A stretch of 64,000 nucleotides of DNA from Sapria himalayana (Eukaryota; Streptophyta; Magnoliopsida; Malpighiales; Rafflesiaceae). The position numbers were made by a program, and so were the translations under genes. Where the stretch lies: NCBI GenBank assembly GCA_029783825.1, contig JAREIK010002966.1, positions 521,551 to 585,550 on the forward strand, given 5' to 3'. The notes under the pieces were generated by a model. It made no database searches and was not told where the DNA came from. It saw only the letters and a list, made by a program, of their open reading frames with translations. Shown here piece by piece: positions 1 through 12,514 of the stretch (its first letter is position 1; each line of letters opens with the position of its first letter).

Positions 1-1314
1 AATAGATATACAGATAGATATACAGATAGATATAAAGATTGACAAATAGATAAAAAAATAGATATACAGATAGATAGATAGAAAGATAGATATATATAGA
101 AACATATATAAATAGATAGATAGATATATAGATAGATAGACAGATACATATACACATGCATAGATAAATATATAGACAAATAGATAAAGAGATAAAAAGA
201 TAAATAGATTGATAGACAGAATGATTGATTGAGATATAGACACATAGATTACAGATTGATAGTTAGATATATAGTTAGATAGATAAATAGATAGATCGAC
301 ATATAGATAGATAGTTAGATTGATAGATATATAGATAAATAGATAAACATTTATATAGATAATAGATAGATAGATTGATTGATAGAAACATAGATAGACA
401 GATATATAGATTGAAATATAGAAAGATATATAGATAGTTAGATATATATATATATATATAGACAGATAGACAAATTGACAGTTAGAGACATTTAAAAAAT
501 AGACAAATAGATAGATAGATAGATATATAGATTTATGGATATATAGATATAAATAGATAGTTAGTCTGTAAGTTAGTCAAGGAGGCTAACAATCATGCAT
601 GTAGACAAACATAGAAACAAATAAACACAGACAAACAAACATACAGATAGACAGACATACATACAACCATATTGACAGACAGACAAATATAAAAATAGAC
701 ACAGAAATAGAGAGACACACTTCAGATAGGTAGATATATATATATATAGTTTGATAATTATATTAATAGATAGATATATTGATAGATAGATATATAAACA
801 GATTTATAGACATATTGATAAATAGATAGACCGATTATTAGTCAGATAAATAGACTAATATATTGATACATAGATAGATAGATAGTTATATAAATAGAGA
901 GAGATATATAGATTGATAGACAAATTGAAAGACAAATAGATAGATAAATAGATTGATAGACATATTGATAGAGTGATAGATAGACATAAAGCTAGTTAAT
1001 TTGATAGTAATAATGATAGACAGATTTATACACAGATTGATAGACATATTGATAGATAGATTAAAAGAGAGATTAATAAACATATATATAGATATATAGA
1101 TAGAGCAAAAAATTGATAGATAGATATAAAAATAGATCTATATATTGATAGATAGATATAAAAATAGATCTATATATTGATAGATAGATACATGGACATA
1201 TATATAGAAAGATAGAGTGAAAAATAGAAAGAAATATATAAAATTTGATAGATAGACAAATGACTTACATATAGATAGATAGAAAAATTGACATATCGAT
1301 AGAAAGACAGACAT

Positions 1315-1345
<31 letters not shown>

Positions 1346-4053
1346 TAAAGATAGATATATAAATAGATATTCATATTGATAGATAGATTTATAGATATAT
1401 AGATAGAAAGATAGATTGATATTTAGACAAATAGAATGCTAAATAGACATATAGATAGATACTTATATAGATAGATAGATTATAAATAGATAGTCAAATA
1501 TATAGATAGATTGAAAGATATATAGATATATAGATAGATAGACAGATAGACAGACATAAAAAAGACATAGAGACATATATATATATATATATAGATTGAA
1601 ACATAGATAGATAGAGTGATAGACAGATAGATAGACATATAGACAGATAGATAGATAGAAATATAGATTGATAGAAGAAAGATAGTTAGACAGATTGATT
1701 GATTGATTGACAGATAGAAAATTAGATAGATTGATAGATAGACATACATACAAATAGATAAACAAACACAGATAGAAAAATAAAAAAACAGATAGAGATA
1801 TAGATAAATAGATTGATAAACATACATATAGACAAAAAGATAGTTAGTCGGTTAGTTAGCTTGGTAGGGAGACAATCATGCAGGCACACACAGAAAAATA
1901 TATAGAAAGACAAGCAAATAGATACTTAGATAATTAGATAGACAAATAAATATATAGACATACAAATAAATAGGCAGACAAACAAACTCATAGAAATATT
2001 ATAGATAGGTAGTTATATCATCGGTTTGATAAATAGATTAATATACAGATTGATAAAAAGATAGATAAACATATTGATAGATAGATATATTGATTTATAT
2101 ATAGTTAGATAGATAAATAAATAAATAAATAAATAAATAATATATATATATATATAATATATAGATTGTTGACGGAGAGATAGATAGACATATAAATGAA
2201 TAGATAAATCGAAAGAGAGATATATAGATAGATAGATATATAAATAGACAAATAGAAATTTAAACTGATAGATATAATGATATATACACATATAGATAGA
2301 CATTTATATAAAAAATGGCTAGATATATTGATAGAAAGAATGATAAACTGAATGATATAGAGATTGACAGACAGATTAATAGACAGATAGATAGATACAT
2401 AGATAGATAGATATATATATTGATATATAGACAGATAGATAGATACATAAATAGATTCATAGAAAAATTGAAAGGTAGATTGATGGACATATAGATAGGC
2501 AGATAGATAGATAATTTGATAGATAAATAGACAAAAAGATTAACAAATAATTAGATAGATGATAGATTGATATATAAATTAATTTACAGATAGATTGATA
2601 GTTTGTTAGACAAACAGAATGATTGATTGATAGTTAGATAGATAGATAGACATATCAATAAACAAACAGATAGATAGATAGATAGATAAATAGACAGATA
2701 GATAGAAAGATAGAAATATAGATATACAAATAGATATATAGATAGATATATAGATAGATTGGTATATATATAGACATATAGATAGACATATAGATTGATT
2801 GATAGGAAGAGAGATTGATAAATAGAAAGACTTATAGATAGATAGATATATAGATAAATAGATAGACAAATAGATAAAAGATAGATATATAGATAGATAT
2901 ATAGATAGATATAAAGATAGATAGTTAGATATATAGATAGATAGATAGATAGACATATAGATTGATTGAAAAATAGACGGATAGACATACAAATAGATTG
3001 AAAAACATTCAAATAGATAGATAGTTAGACAAAAGGTAGACATACTATTAGATATATAGGCATATAATCTATAGATATATAGATAGATATGTACATAGTT
3101 AGGTAGGCAGGTAGACACACAGAAAAATAGACAAATAGATAGACAAACATACATAAAGAGAGACAAACAAAAAAATAGACAGACAGGTAGATATACAAAT
3201 AATTAAAAGATAGAAAGATATATAGATAGATAGATAGATAGATAGATAGATTGCTTGATAGACAGATAAATACACAGATAGATAGACAGGTAGATATTTA
3301 GATCGAATGATTCATTGATATATAGATAGATAGATAGATTGATTGATTGATAGATAGACATATCAATAGATAGATAGATAGACATATAGACAAATTGATA
3401 GATATATAGATATATAGATAGAAATATAGATTGATAAAAATAAGATAGATAGATAGATTGATACATTAATAGATAAACAGACAGATAGATAGAAACATAG
3501 ATTGATAGATAGACATAAATATAGATAGATAGATAGACATAAAGATTTATAGATAGATAGACAGATTGATAGATAGACACCAGCACTTATAGATATACAG
3601 ACAAAAATAAAAATAAACAAATAGATAAATTGATTGACAAATAGAATGATAGACATACAGATAGTTAGAAAGATAGTCAGTCAGTCAGTAAGGTAGGTAT
3701 GTAGGTACATAGATAGTCAGGTAAGTAGACACATAGACCAGTAGTTAGACAGACAAGCAAACAGACAAATAGACAGATAGACATGCAAATAAATAGGCAG
3801 ACAAATAAACACATATAGAGACTATAGATTGGTAGATATATAGATAGTTTGATAAATAGATTAATAGACACATTAATAGATAGATAGATATATAGACATA
3901 TTGATAAATAGATTTATAAATAGATAAATAGATCAATAGATAGATATATAGATACATATACTAATATATAAATAGATAGACAGATAGATAGAAATACAAA
4001 TAAATAGGCAGATAAATCATAAGATAGATAAATAGAGAATTAAAAAGATAATT

Positions 4054-4055
<2 letters not shown>

Positions 4056-4100
<45 letters not shown>
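4056..4100. repeat. (TA)n microsatellite
   Basis: An uninterrupted TA run of about 22 units inside the GATA array, followed by a short CACATATACATA transition. Confidence 0.97.
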
Positions 4101-4110
<10 letters not shown>

Positions 4111-5838
4111 TATAGATGAATAGATAGATAAAAAGATAGCTAGCTAATTTGATATAAAGAATAATACACCGGATGATTGAGAGATTGATAGAAAAATTAA
4201 TAGGTAGATTGATAGACAGATAGATAGAAAGATAGATATATAGATATATAGATAAATAGATATATACATAGAAAGTTTGATAAACAGATAGATAGACAGA
4301 TAAATGAACAAATAGATTGGTAGAAAGATAGATAGACATAAAGATATACATACATATATATATAGATAGATAGATAGACAAAAAGATTAACAAATAGGTA
4401 GAATGATAGATAGATAGAGAGATAGATTGATAGATATATTGATAGACAGATAGATATATATATATATAAATATATATAAAATAGAATGATTAATTTATAA
4501 TCAATTAGATAGAGAGATAGATAGATAGACATATCGATAGATAGACAGACACACATTTAGATAGATAGATATTTAGATAGATAGATTTATTAATTAATAG
4601 ACATATAGATAAACAAATAGATAGATATATAGATAGATAAACATATATAATGATAGATATATAGACATATAGATAGATAAATAAATAGACAAATAGATAA
4701 TCAGATAGAATGATAGACAAAAAGATAGATAAATATCTAGACAGAAAGATAGACAGATAGATAGACATGTAGATATACAAATAGATAGATAGACAAATAG
4801 ATAGATAGATAGATATACATATAGATAGATAGATAGACAAATAGATTGATAGATAAAATGACTAATAGATAGACATATATATAGATAGATAGACAAATAG
4901 AAAGAAGATAGATAGATAGATAGATAAATAGCTAGATAGTTAGAAAGGTAGATAAACTGATAGAAAGATAGAAAAATAGATAGTTAGATAGATAGTCAGA
5001 TTGAAAAACAAAAAAATAGATAGATAGATAAATAGGTATACATACATATAGATAGACAGACATACAATCAGTTAGTCAATTAGTAAGGCAAGTAAATAGT
5101 CAGGTAGGAATCCAGATATACAGACAAATAAACAAATACACGGACAAATAGACAAAAAGATCGATAAAAAAAATAGATAGATAGATATGCAAATAAATAG
5201 ATAGACAGACAAATATATAGATAGATTGGCAGATAGGTAGATATATAGATAGTTTGATAAATAGATTAATAGATAGATTTATAGATTGATAGACAAATAG
5301 AAAGGCAAATAGATTGATAGATAAAAAGATAGATAAATAAATAGCTAGATAAATTTATAGAAAGAATGATATACAAATTGATAGAAAGATAGATAGGCAT
5401 ATAAATAGATGGATAAATGGACAAATAGATAGAAATATAGATAGATAGAAGGATAAATAGACAGGCATGTAGATAGACAAATAGATAAAAAGATATAAAG
5501 ATAAATAGATAGATAAATTGATAAATAGATTTATAGACAGATTGATAGACAGGTAGATAGATAGATAGAATAATTGATTAATAGATAGATAGATAGATAG
5601 ATTGATTGATAGAAAGACATATTGATAGACAGATATATAGATAGATAGACAGATAGACAAATAGATAGATATATAGATAGATAGACAGATAGATAGACAT
5701 ATATATAGATATTTAGATAGATAGATAGATTTATAAATGATAGATATATAGATAGATAGATAGATTGATTGATTGAAAGCTAGATAGATAGATAAACAAA
5801 TAGATAAATAGAAAAATAAATAGATAGATTGATAGATA

Positions 5839-5840
<2 letters not shown>

Positions 5841-5870
<30 letters not shown>
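5841..5870. repeat. (CA)15 microsatellite
   Basis: A perfect run of 15 CA units embedded in the GATA array. Confidence 0.99.
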
Positions 5871-5872
<2 letters not shown>

Positions 5873-6533
5873 TAGATAGATAGATAGCTAGAAAAATAGA
5901 CAGACAGACAGATAGATATATAGATATATAAATAGATAGACAAATAGATCGATAGACATACACATAGATAGAAAGTTAGTCAGTTAGTTAGTTAGTTAGG
6001 CAGGTAGATAGTCAGGCTGACATAGACACAGACAAATCGATAGATAGATAGATAGGTAAACAAACAGATAGACAAAGAGATAGACAAACAAACTGATAGA
6101 CATACAAATAAATAGGAAGACAAACAAACACATAAAGAGACTATAGATAAGTAGATATATAGACAATTTGATAAATAAATAAAAAGTTGGAGAGATAGAT
6201 AGATAGATAGACTTATTGATAAATAGTTATATACATAGTTATAAAGATAGATAGATATATACATAGATAAATAGAAAGATAGATATATAGATAGAAAGAT
6301 ATATAGATAGACAACTAGATAGAAAGATAACTAGATAGAAAGATAGCAAGATAGATTGATAGAAAGAATGATAGACAGAATAAAAAAGAAATCGATAATC
6401 AGATTAATAGATACATAGATAAAAAGATAGACAAATAAATAGATAGATAGATATATATTTATATAGACAGATAACTAGATACATAGATGTTGTGAAAATT
6501 AGCTCTACTTGAAGCTCTCACCATGTCAAGGAA

Positions 6534-7508
6534 ATGGATTACTTAGTTAATAAGAAATCTTTTTCTGATTTTTACAAGAAGTCCGCGCAAATAGTAACAG
6601 CTCATTTGGAATCTCATGCGAAAATTATCAAGGTACCCTCGATAATTTTTTCTACCGAAGATATTCAGATGCTTACTGAACCCCATAAGTTCATGCTTGT
6701 GGGCAAATTCTCACATGGAAGGCCTCGTGTTGATGATATTCGTGCATTTTTTAAATCATTGAAGCTTAAGATGTTGATTAAAATCAGCCTCATCGACGAT
6801 AAACATGTGGTGTTACAACTGTTTTCCGAAGAAGATTTTCATCGAATTTGGCTAAGAGGTATCTGATATATCATTGGATTTCCCATGAGAACTTTCAAAT
6901 GGTCAACAAACTTCTCGACTAAGGAAGAATCATTGGTGGCACCAGTATGGTTCATGTTTCCCTTGCTACCGATACATTATTTTGATAAATTTTAATTATA
7001 TCACATTGCTTGTACACTTGGTTCTCCTCTTCTTCTTGATGGTGCTACGGCCACTCTAAATAGGCCAAGTGTGGCTCATATTTGTGTTGAAACTGATATA
7101 CAAAAACCAATTCCCTCATGGATATGGATTGGAAATAATGAGGGTGATGGCTTCTGGCAGCAAGTAGTTCCAGAGAACTTACCATCATACTGTATCTACT
7201 GTAAAAAATTGGGGCATGGCTTGGAAAACTGTTTAGTTAATAAAAGAAGGGAGAAAGTTAATCAAAAGAGAGAGGAGAGGTCAATGAATGCAGGAGAGAG
7301 AGGCAAGTTAGTTAAATACCAAAAAAAACATCAAGATGAACACACTGCCCAAACAGAACAACAAAATATAGAAGGAACTGAATTGAAATTAATTGAATAT
7401 AGGATTCCTAATGAAATAGAAAACAGGGCAGAAAATACATTAGAGACTATAAAAAGAACAGAAATGATTAATAAAATATCAGAACTGAACAAAAGAACAA
7501 GAGCGTAA
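6534..7508 (+). pseudogene. LINE ORF1 (DUF4283 + CCHC zinc knuckle), broken
   Basis: ORF1 is a nucleic-acid-binding protein of plant L1 elements that packages the element RNA. One reading frame from the ATG at 6534 gives a DUF4283-like N-terminus, with FMLVGKFSHGRP and a RPRVDDIRAFF stretch. In-frame stops fall at about 6864 (TGA) and 6993 (TAA). The same frame then continues with NRPSVAHICVETD, WQQVVPENLPSYC and a CCHC knuckle, CIYCKKLGHGLENC (C-x2-C-x4-H-x4-C). A Lys/Glu-rich tail ends at the stop at 7506-7508. The order DUF4283, then VCVE.D, then ENLPSYC, then knuckle is diagnostic of this family. The two stops make it a pseudogene. Confidence 0.9.
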
Positions 7509-7807
7509 TGAACAATAAAATTACAATAAACAAAGGATGGGCAATCCCTATTGTGGACTATTCGGAAGAAGAACCAGAAACAAAAAGTTTAACCTCCCTT
7601 TTTACAGATGGAGAGGATAATGTGCAGAAAATAAGATTATTTAGTGATGACATAAATATAGATAAGCTCAAACAAAAAATGGGAAATAAAGAGTGGGCAA
7701 TGGAGGAATTAAAGATAATGTCAATTCAAATGGGAAGAGATTGGAAAGAAGAAAAAAGCGAAGATCTAGGTTCAATAAGAAAATCAAAAAATATGAAAAA
7801 AATATAA
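7508..7807 (+). pseudogene. LINE ORF1-ORF2 linker open frame
   Basis: A 99-codon open frame whose ATG overlaps the ORF1 stop by one base. It is rich in Lys, Glu and Asp and shows no recognised domain. Its position between ORF1 and ORF2 suggests it is the C-terminal tail of ORF1 in another frame, or the inter-ORF spacer. Nothing supports a separate function. Confidence 0.4.
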
Positions 7808-7863
7808 AAATAGAACATATGGAACCAAATGCACCACTAGAGCACAAGCTAAATCTATAATTA

Positions 7864-9434
7864 ATGTATAATTATATTTACTGGAATATAAGGGGAATAG
7901 CGAATATTCCCTCAAGAAACAGATTGAAAAAATTGATTTATATGCAAAAAATCAATCTTGTAGCAATAGCTGAACCTATGGTGGATAAGGATCAGCTAGG
8001 ACTCTAGAAAACTATGCTAGGATTTGACCATGGATATGCAAATGAAAATGGAAAATTTTGGTTAATTTGGAAAAATAACCTAAACATAATAATATTAAAA
8101 GAAACAAATCAGTTAATAAATTTTAGTTTGAGTCAAGATGTAAATGAAATAATTACTATAATTTATGCTAAAAATAAAAGAGAAGATCGAAAAGAATTAT
8201 GGGAGGATATGGGAAAAAACATTTAAAGAAAACAAGCCATGGATTATAGGGGGAGATTTCAATGTAGTAAGAAACATTAAAGAAAAGAAATGTGGAAAAA
8301 CACCAAATAAGAAAGCCATGATTCACTTTAACGATACTATAAATAAAACTAACTTAATTGAGGCCAAATTCTTAGGATCTTCCTTCACATGGTGCAATAA
8401 CCGCAAAAGGAAAGGTTTAATTTGAGCCAGATTAGATAGAATCTTTTATAACCTTAATTGGCTAGAGAATTATGGCTCTGCAGAAGTGAAACATTTAAAT
8501 AGAACTTGTTTTGATTATAGTCCACATTTAATCACCATTAAAAACTCTTTCAATAAAGGAGGATCCTTTAGATTCCAAAATGCCTAGAGTTTACATCATG
8601 ATTTTTTGAATTTAGTAAAAAAATCTTGGAATAATGAGGCATCTGGTAATCCTATGCAAGTTATAAATAATAAGCTAAGTAGATTAAAAACTGAATTAAA
8701 AAATGTAATAAGGAAATATTTGGAGATATAAATAAAAACATAAAAGATGCAGAAGAATTAGAATTACATAAAGAATTCGAATTTGAAAAAGAACAAAGTT
8801 TAAATAATAGAAATGCATTAAGTACGGCTCAAGCTGAGTTAAAACTCAAACTTGTAATGGAAGAGGTATTTTGGAAACAAAAATCAAAGATAAAATGGCT
8901 AAAAGAAGGAGACAAGAACACAAAGTTTTTCCAAAAAGCAGCTAAACTAAAATATCAGAAACACAGAATTAGGGGAATAAAGAATAATAAGAAAGAATGG
9001 GTAGTTAAAGATATTGACATTCAAACTTATTTTACAGATTTCTTTAAAAATCAACTAAGTAATAAAAATGAGATTAAAGGAAATAGCTGGTTAGAAAGAT
9101 AGAAAATAGAATATCAAAAGAAGATAATAATATGCTAATTAAACATGTAGAAGATGAAGAAATAAAAGCAGCCATTTATAGTATGAACAAGGAGAGCGCA
9201 GCCGGACCGGATGGATGGTATAGCTATTTTTTTCAAATCTGCTGGGATATAATTAAAATGGACATAAACAAAGCCATTAATATCATATTCTGTGGAACTG
9301 AAATAGGAAAAAAGTGGGGAAGTTTTCACATAGTTCTTATTCCAAAAATAGAAAACCCACAAACGGGGGAGAATTTTAGACCTATCAGCCTATGTAATTC
9401 AATTATTAATCTAATGATGCATAGCATTTATTAG
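7864..9434 (+). pseudogene. LINE ORF2 (endonuclease + partial reverse transcriptase), broken
   Basis: ORF2 normally nicks target DNA and copies the element RNA. The likely start is ATG 7864, giving YWNIRG (the usual start of the APE-like endonuclease) and then IAEP with the metal-binding Glu. A TAG stop lies near 8006. A frameshift near 8200 leads to WIIGGDFNVV, SSFTWCNN, a TGA at about 8423, RLDRIF and RTCFDYSPHL. In the last motif the family's usual SDH is FDY, so the catalytic His looks lost. A second frameshift near 8730 opens the linker KIKWLKEGDKNTKFFQ. A third near 9100 opens AAGPDGWYSYFF and IPKIENPQTGENFRPISLCN, the entry of the reverse transcriptase. Everything after it is missing. 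Confidence 0.9.
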
Positions 9435-9589
9435 ATAAGATATTATTAATTATTATATGTCTTTATAAGTTTAATCAATTGAGCTTATGGATTATAAAAA
9501 ATATAATATATAATACACAAAATTCTCACTTAACACATAATTTATGAGATGCTAATAACTTAATTATCTTACCCATAAAAATCAAAGAG

Positions 9590-10010
9590 ATTTCATCTAT
9601 AGGTGCCAAATAGGCGAGGCGGTCCAATTCCGACCCAAAGCCCAGCACGACACGCTGCAGTGCTGTGCTCGAGCCCATGCCAGGAAGACCGTGGGTATGA
9701 GTCATGTCGTGTCATGCCAAGGGTTTTTGGAAAACGTGACATGTCAGGCACTTGGGCACGGCATAGATGATCATGCACCGAGCGATGTCTGACATGGGTA
9801 CGACATGGAGATGGCCGACGGAAGACGATGGCACAACAACACATTGCAAGAAACCCTAATTTTGTAAAAATTCAACCTACCTGACCTGAACCAAGCAACC
9901 TGAACTTGAGCAATTTTTGGGCTGCGGGCCCATGTCGAGCTTGCCCTCCAAGAAACCGTGTCGTGCTTGGCATGGCACCCCAACTCAGTTGGGCCCGAAA
10001 ATTTCATCTA
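9590..10010. mobile_element. Short GC-rich non-autonomous element with 10-bp target duplication
   Basis: A 401-bp GC-rich block (9600-10000) in AT-rich surroundings, flanked by exact direct repeats ATTTCATCTA at 9590-9599 and 10001-10010. The inner ends both carry AGCACGACACG-like words in inverted orientation, but the outermost bases do not form a clear terminal inverted repeat. A GCACGACACG-rich end also occurs in the hAT fragment at 45942. A 9-10 bp duplication would suit a MULE, and an 8-bp core (TTCATCTA) would suit hAT. The superfamily is unresolved. Open frames in it look fortuitous. Confidence 0.65.
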
Positions 10011-10829
10011 ATTAGTATCGAACAAGATACCTATAGCTTTTAAACAAAGATATATATTTTTCATCTTAAAAAAATATTTTGTTACCTACAAAAACAATAA
10101 ACCACTATGTATGGTATAATTGTTGTTTTCTAATTTATATTATACATGCTTAGTGATGAATTAGCCATTTTAACAAAATAATTGGGTCAGTTTATTTGGT
10201 CCTGAGTCATGAGTTCCCAAAAACAACTCATGCCTAGGACCTAAGTTGCTATGCACATGACACATTGTCATTGGTAACGAGTCACAATTGTTTTACCATG
10301 ACCCTAGCACAAACAATGCTTAGGCAAGAGTAATGGGTCACCAGTAGCACATTGTGCTAGCCCACACGCAACCACAAATGGCATATGTGGCCATTAAATG
10401 AGGCTCAGTAAAACCCATGGTCTCATGCCATACAAGACCATGCCATGTTGAACTAGTTAGACACTCATACCCATGATAAAATGCTCATATGACTACCCTA
10501 AGGACTATGTCACTTCATCAAAACTCTAGACATCTGATACAAGATCCGACATCCACAGTCAATGACAAATGGTGAAAACATATAGAATCTATGATTAATC
10601 AAAGGTACTATATTACACAATATATTTTTTTATTATTTATTTAATACATGAATACAAAAATACATAAAAATTATATTGGAGCATTCCTTTTTACTATGAT
10701 CATCCTCTTTCTCATAACTTAAGCACAAAACATGAATCCAAAGAAAAATTAATCTCAAAAATTCTCATATAATGATTTATATCTAACCTGAAAATAATAA
10801 AAGTGATGGAAAAATCAACATATGCTTAC
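10011..10829. other. Unassigned AT-rich DNA
   Basis: No open frame or domain is recognised. The part at about 10190-10480 is less AT-rich, with repeated GACCCTAGCA / CATGAC / GAGTCA words, and may be the remains of another element. Confidence 0.5.
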
Positions 10830-11745
10830 CTTGCAATCCGAATCAGTCACCACAAACTATCCCAGTGGTAAAGTAGCTTTCCTTTGTCTTAGAGCAACAT
10901 GACCTATTTATCAGAAAATCCTTTAGAGAATTATTAAAAGCGAATTTAAATATCAAAATTATAGTAAATTAAAATAAATTCAGATAGTAACTTTAGATAA
11001 TGATATAAAATATAATTTGATCAGATACATAATGAAAAGAGATTCAATTTTCCACAAAATGCTACTAATGGAAGGACCTGAGCAAACTGATAACAAACTA
11101 CAATGTCCCAACCAACAAAACTCTTTCTTAATGCTTGGAGATGAATGAACCAAATTTCCAATAACACCTACCTACAATAACAAAAATAATTGGTCAAAAT
11201 AAGAAAACAAAGGCCAAGATCTAAAGTTCAGAATAGTGATAAATAAAAAATTAATTGAGAAGTCAATTTTTAAGTAAAGTAACGTACTTCATAATGTTTA
11301 GCAGCATCTTTTGAGCACAACATTAAGATGATTATGGGAAGAGCATTACACTCGACAATCTGAAAAGTCAAAAAAATGATAAAAAATCATCAATCACAAT
11401 AAGGAATATTACCTAATTTTATTCTCGTCATTCTTGAAAGCTAAGGTTCTTAGTGCCCCTTTAGATGCCCTTTACACTTTAACGTCAAAGAAATCCAACA
11501 ATTCAACTAGAGGTGGTATCATGACATTCATCCTGAAAATAACTTATTAATAGAAAGCATTGCGCACATTGCCAAAAGCAATTGCATTAAAAATAGAAAC
11601 CTAATATGAATTTTGATATTGCTATTCTCATTGGCAAGGTTGGTGATTGCATCAGCTTCCCATCTTAGGATGCTATTCACTACCTAAGAAGTATATCCAT
11701 CTCGGTGTAGGTGGCAAAGCACCTGAGTCAATAAAAAGCTACTGA
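10830..11745 (-). pseudogene. ARIA-like ARM-repeat gene fragment with introns
   Basis: Five exon-like pieces in the correct order on the minus strand match the armadillo-repeat region of plant ARIA/ABAP1-type BTB-ARM proteins, which in Arabidopsis bind transcription factors such as ABF2. They read VNSILR.EADAITNLANENSNIK (about 11700-11610), PLVELLDFFDVKV then GALRTLAFKNDENK (about 11530-11410), IVECNALPIIILML (about 11360-11285), VGVIGNLVHSSPSIKKE (about 11170-11110) and QRKATLPLG then VTDSDCK (about 10905-10835). Intron remnants remain between them, with acceptors like TTGACTTTTCAG and TTATTGTAG. Internal stops and frame breaks are present. No BTB domain or upstream exons are seen. It is a genomic-DNA fragment, not a retrocopy, possibly captured by a transposon. 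Confidence 0.82.
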
Positions 11746-11759
11746 TGTTCTAGCTGTTC

Positions 11760-12514
11760 CACAAAAAATGGTAAAAGTTCATGAGTGTAACATGTAACAC
11801 AGCACAAACATAGTTAGCAATGGAATGCTGTAATAGCTTACAAATCAAACAACTAAAGCCATATAATGTGTGAGACACTTCATTGTTCATAAATTTGAAC
11901 TCAAGAGTTACTCACAAATTTTATTGAACCCATTCTTAACTCATATTACTATATTTAATATTACAGAAAAATAAACAATATACTAATTAATACTAATTAT
12001 TATAGTTTATAATCATATCTTTTGTGTTTTTTACTTATTTTATTATTTTTATGTTATTATTGATGGAAGCACCTAACATCTAGACTACTTCAATTCATTG
12101 GACCCATTATATTATATGAGAGGATTGCTTGTAATTTCCTTACTAAGTGTTTTTCATCAAGTTTTATGTTTGGCATAGAATTATGCATAGTATCAAAGGA
12201 AAAACTCTAAGGAAATCAAACCTTGAGTCATATAAGGGTTCAAAATCCTAAAAAATGAGAGAACATACATTGTGACAACCCAGGGGACATTGGGCTACAT
12301 GTTGTAGTAACGCCCCCATATACTACCATCACTACTGTGTGAGATGAGCCTCTACTCCATAAAGAGGATGGTGAATGTTTTGCATGATTAGAGAGTTTAT
12401 GCATGGTAGTAGACACCTCAATTGCACAATGGGCATTATAGTCATGGGTAATATTTTTGTTGACAGCGTGCATGGTAATATGGCACAACATTAAGTACTT
12501 CAATTATATAATTT
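11760..12514. other. Unassigned DNA left of a CACTA terminus
   Basis: AT-rich sequence with no recognised gene. A less AT-rich stretch at 12250-12480 gives an 87-codon minus frame with no recognisable domain. It may be old transposon sequence. Confidence 0.45.

Larger units (their letters stand above)
560..6185 (+). repeat. Higher-order repeat blocks inside GATA array 1
   Basis: Five blocks share an order of features. First comes a G-rich island with GTTAGTCAGTTAG / AGGTAGG words. Then comes a GACA/AAACAAACA-rich stretch. Then comes a conserved TTTGATAAATAGATTAATAG-type segment. Island starts lie near 560, 1840, 3670, 5066 and 5970, with a weaker one near 3090. The TTTGATAA segments lie near 750, 2026, 3848, 5256 and 6168. 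The word CAATCATGCA occurs in the first two islands, at 590 and 1873. Spacing is about 0.9-1.8 kb. This indicates duplication of long units, not only tetramer slippage. Confidence 0.75.
1..6488 (+). repeat. GATA tetranucleotide array 1
   Basis: A degenerate GATA/TAGA tetranucleotide array with GATA on the plus strand. It is interrupted by GACA, GATT and AAAT variants, short TA runs and recurring G-rich islands. The TATC strand reads Tyr-Leu-Ser-Ile in every frame without stops, which explains the many Ile/Tyr/Leu/Ser open frames on the minus strand; none is a gene. The array ends sharply at the 5' side of a LINE. The left end lies outside the window. Confidence 0.98.
6489..9440 (+). mobile_element. 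L1-type LINE, 3'-truncated and decayed
   Basis: A non-LTR retrotransposon of the plant L1 type. In order it has an ORF1 with a DUF4283 region and CCHC knuckle, then an ORF2 with an APE-like endonuclease and the start of a reverse transcriptase. It is full of stops and frameshifts. The element begins at the edge of the GATA array. Recognisable coding ends in the fingers part of the reverse transcriptase at about 9425; no YADD box, RNase H, C-terminal knuckle or poly(A) tail follows. No target-site duplication was seen. Loss of the 3' half is opposite to the 5' truncation usual for LINEs, so a later deletion or rearrangement is likely. Confidence 0.92.

Noticed and set aside
1..6488. Possible CRISPR-like direct repeats with spacers
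   Set aside because: The repeats are degenerate tetramers with irregular islands and lack constant repeat and spacer lengths; the genome is plant-like.
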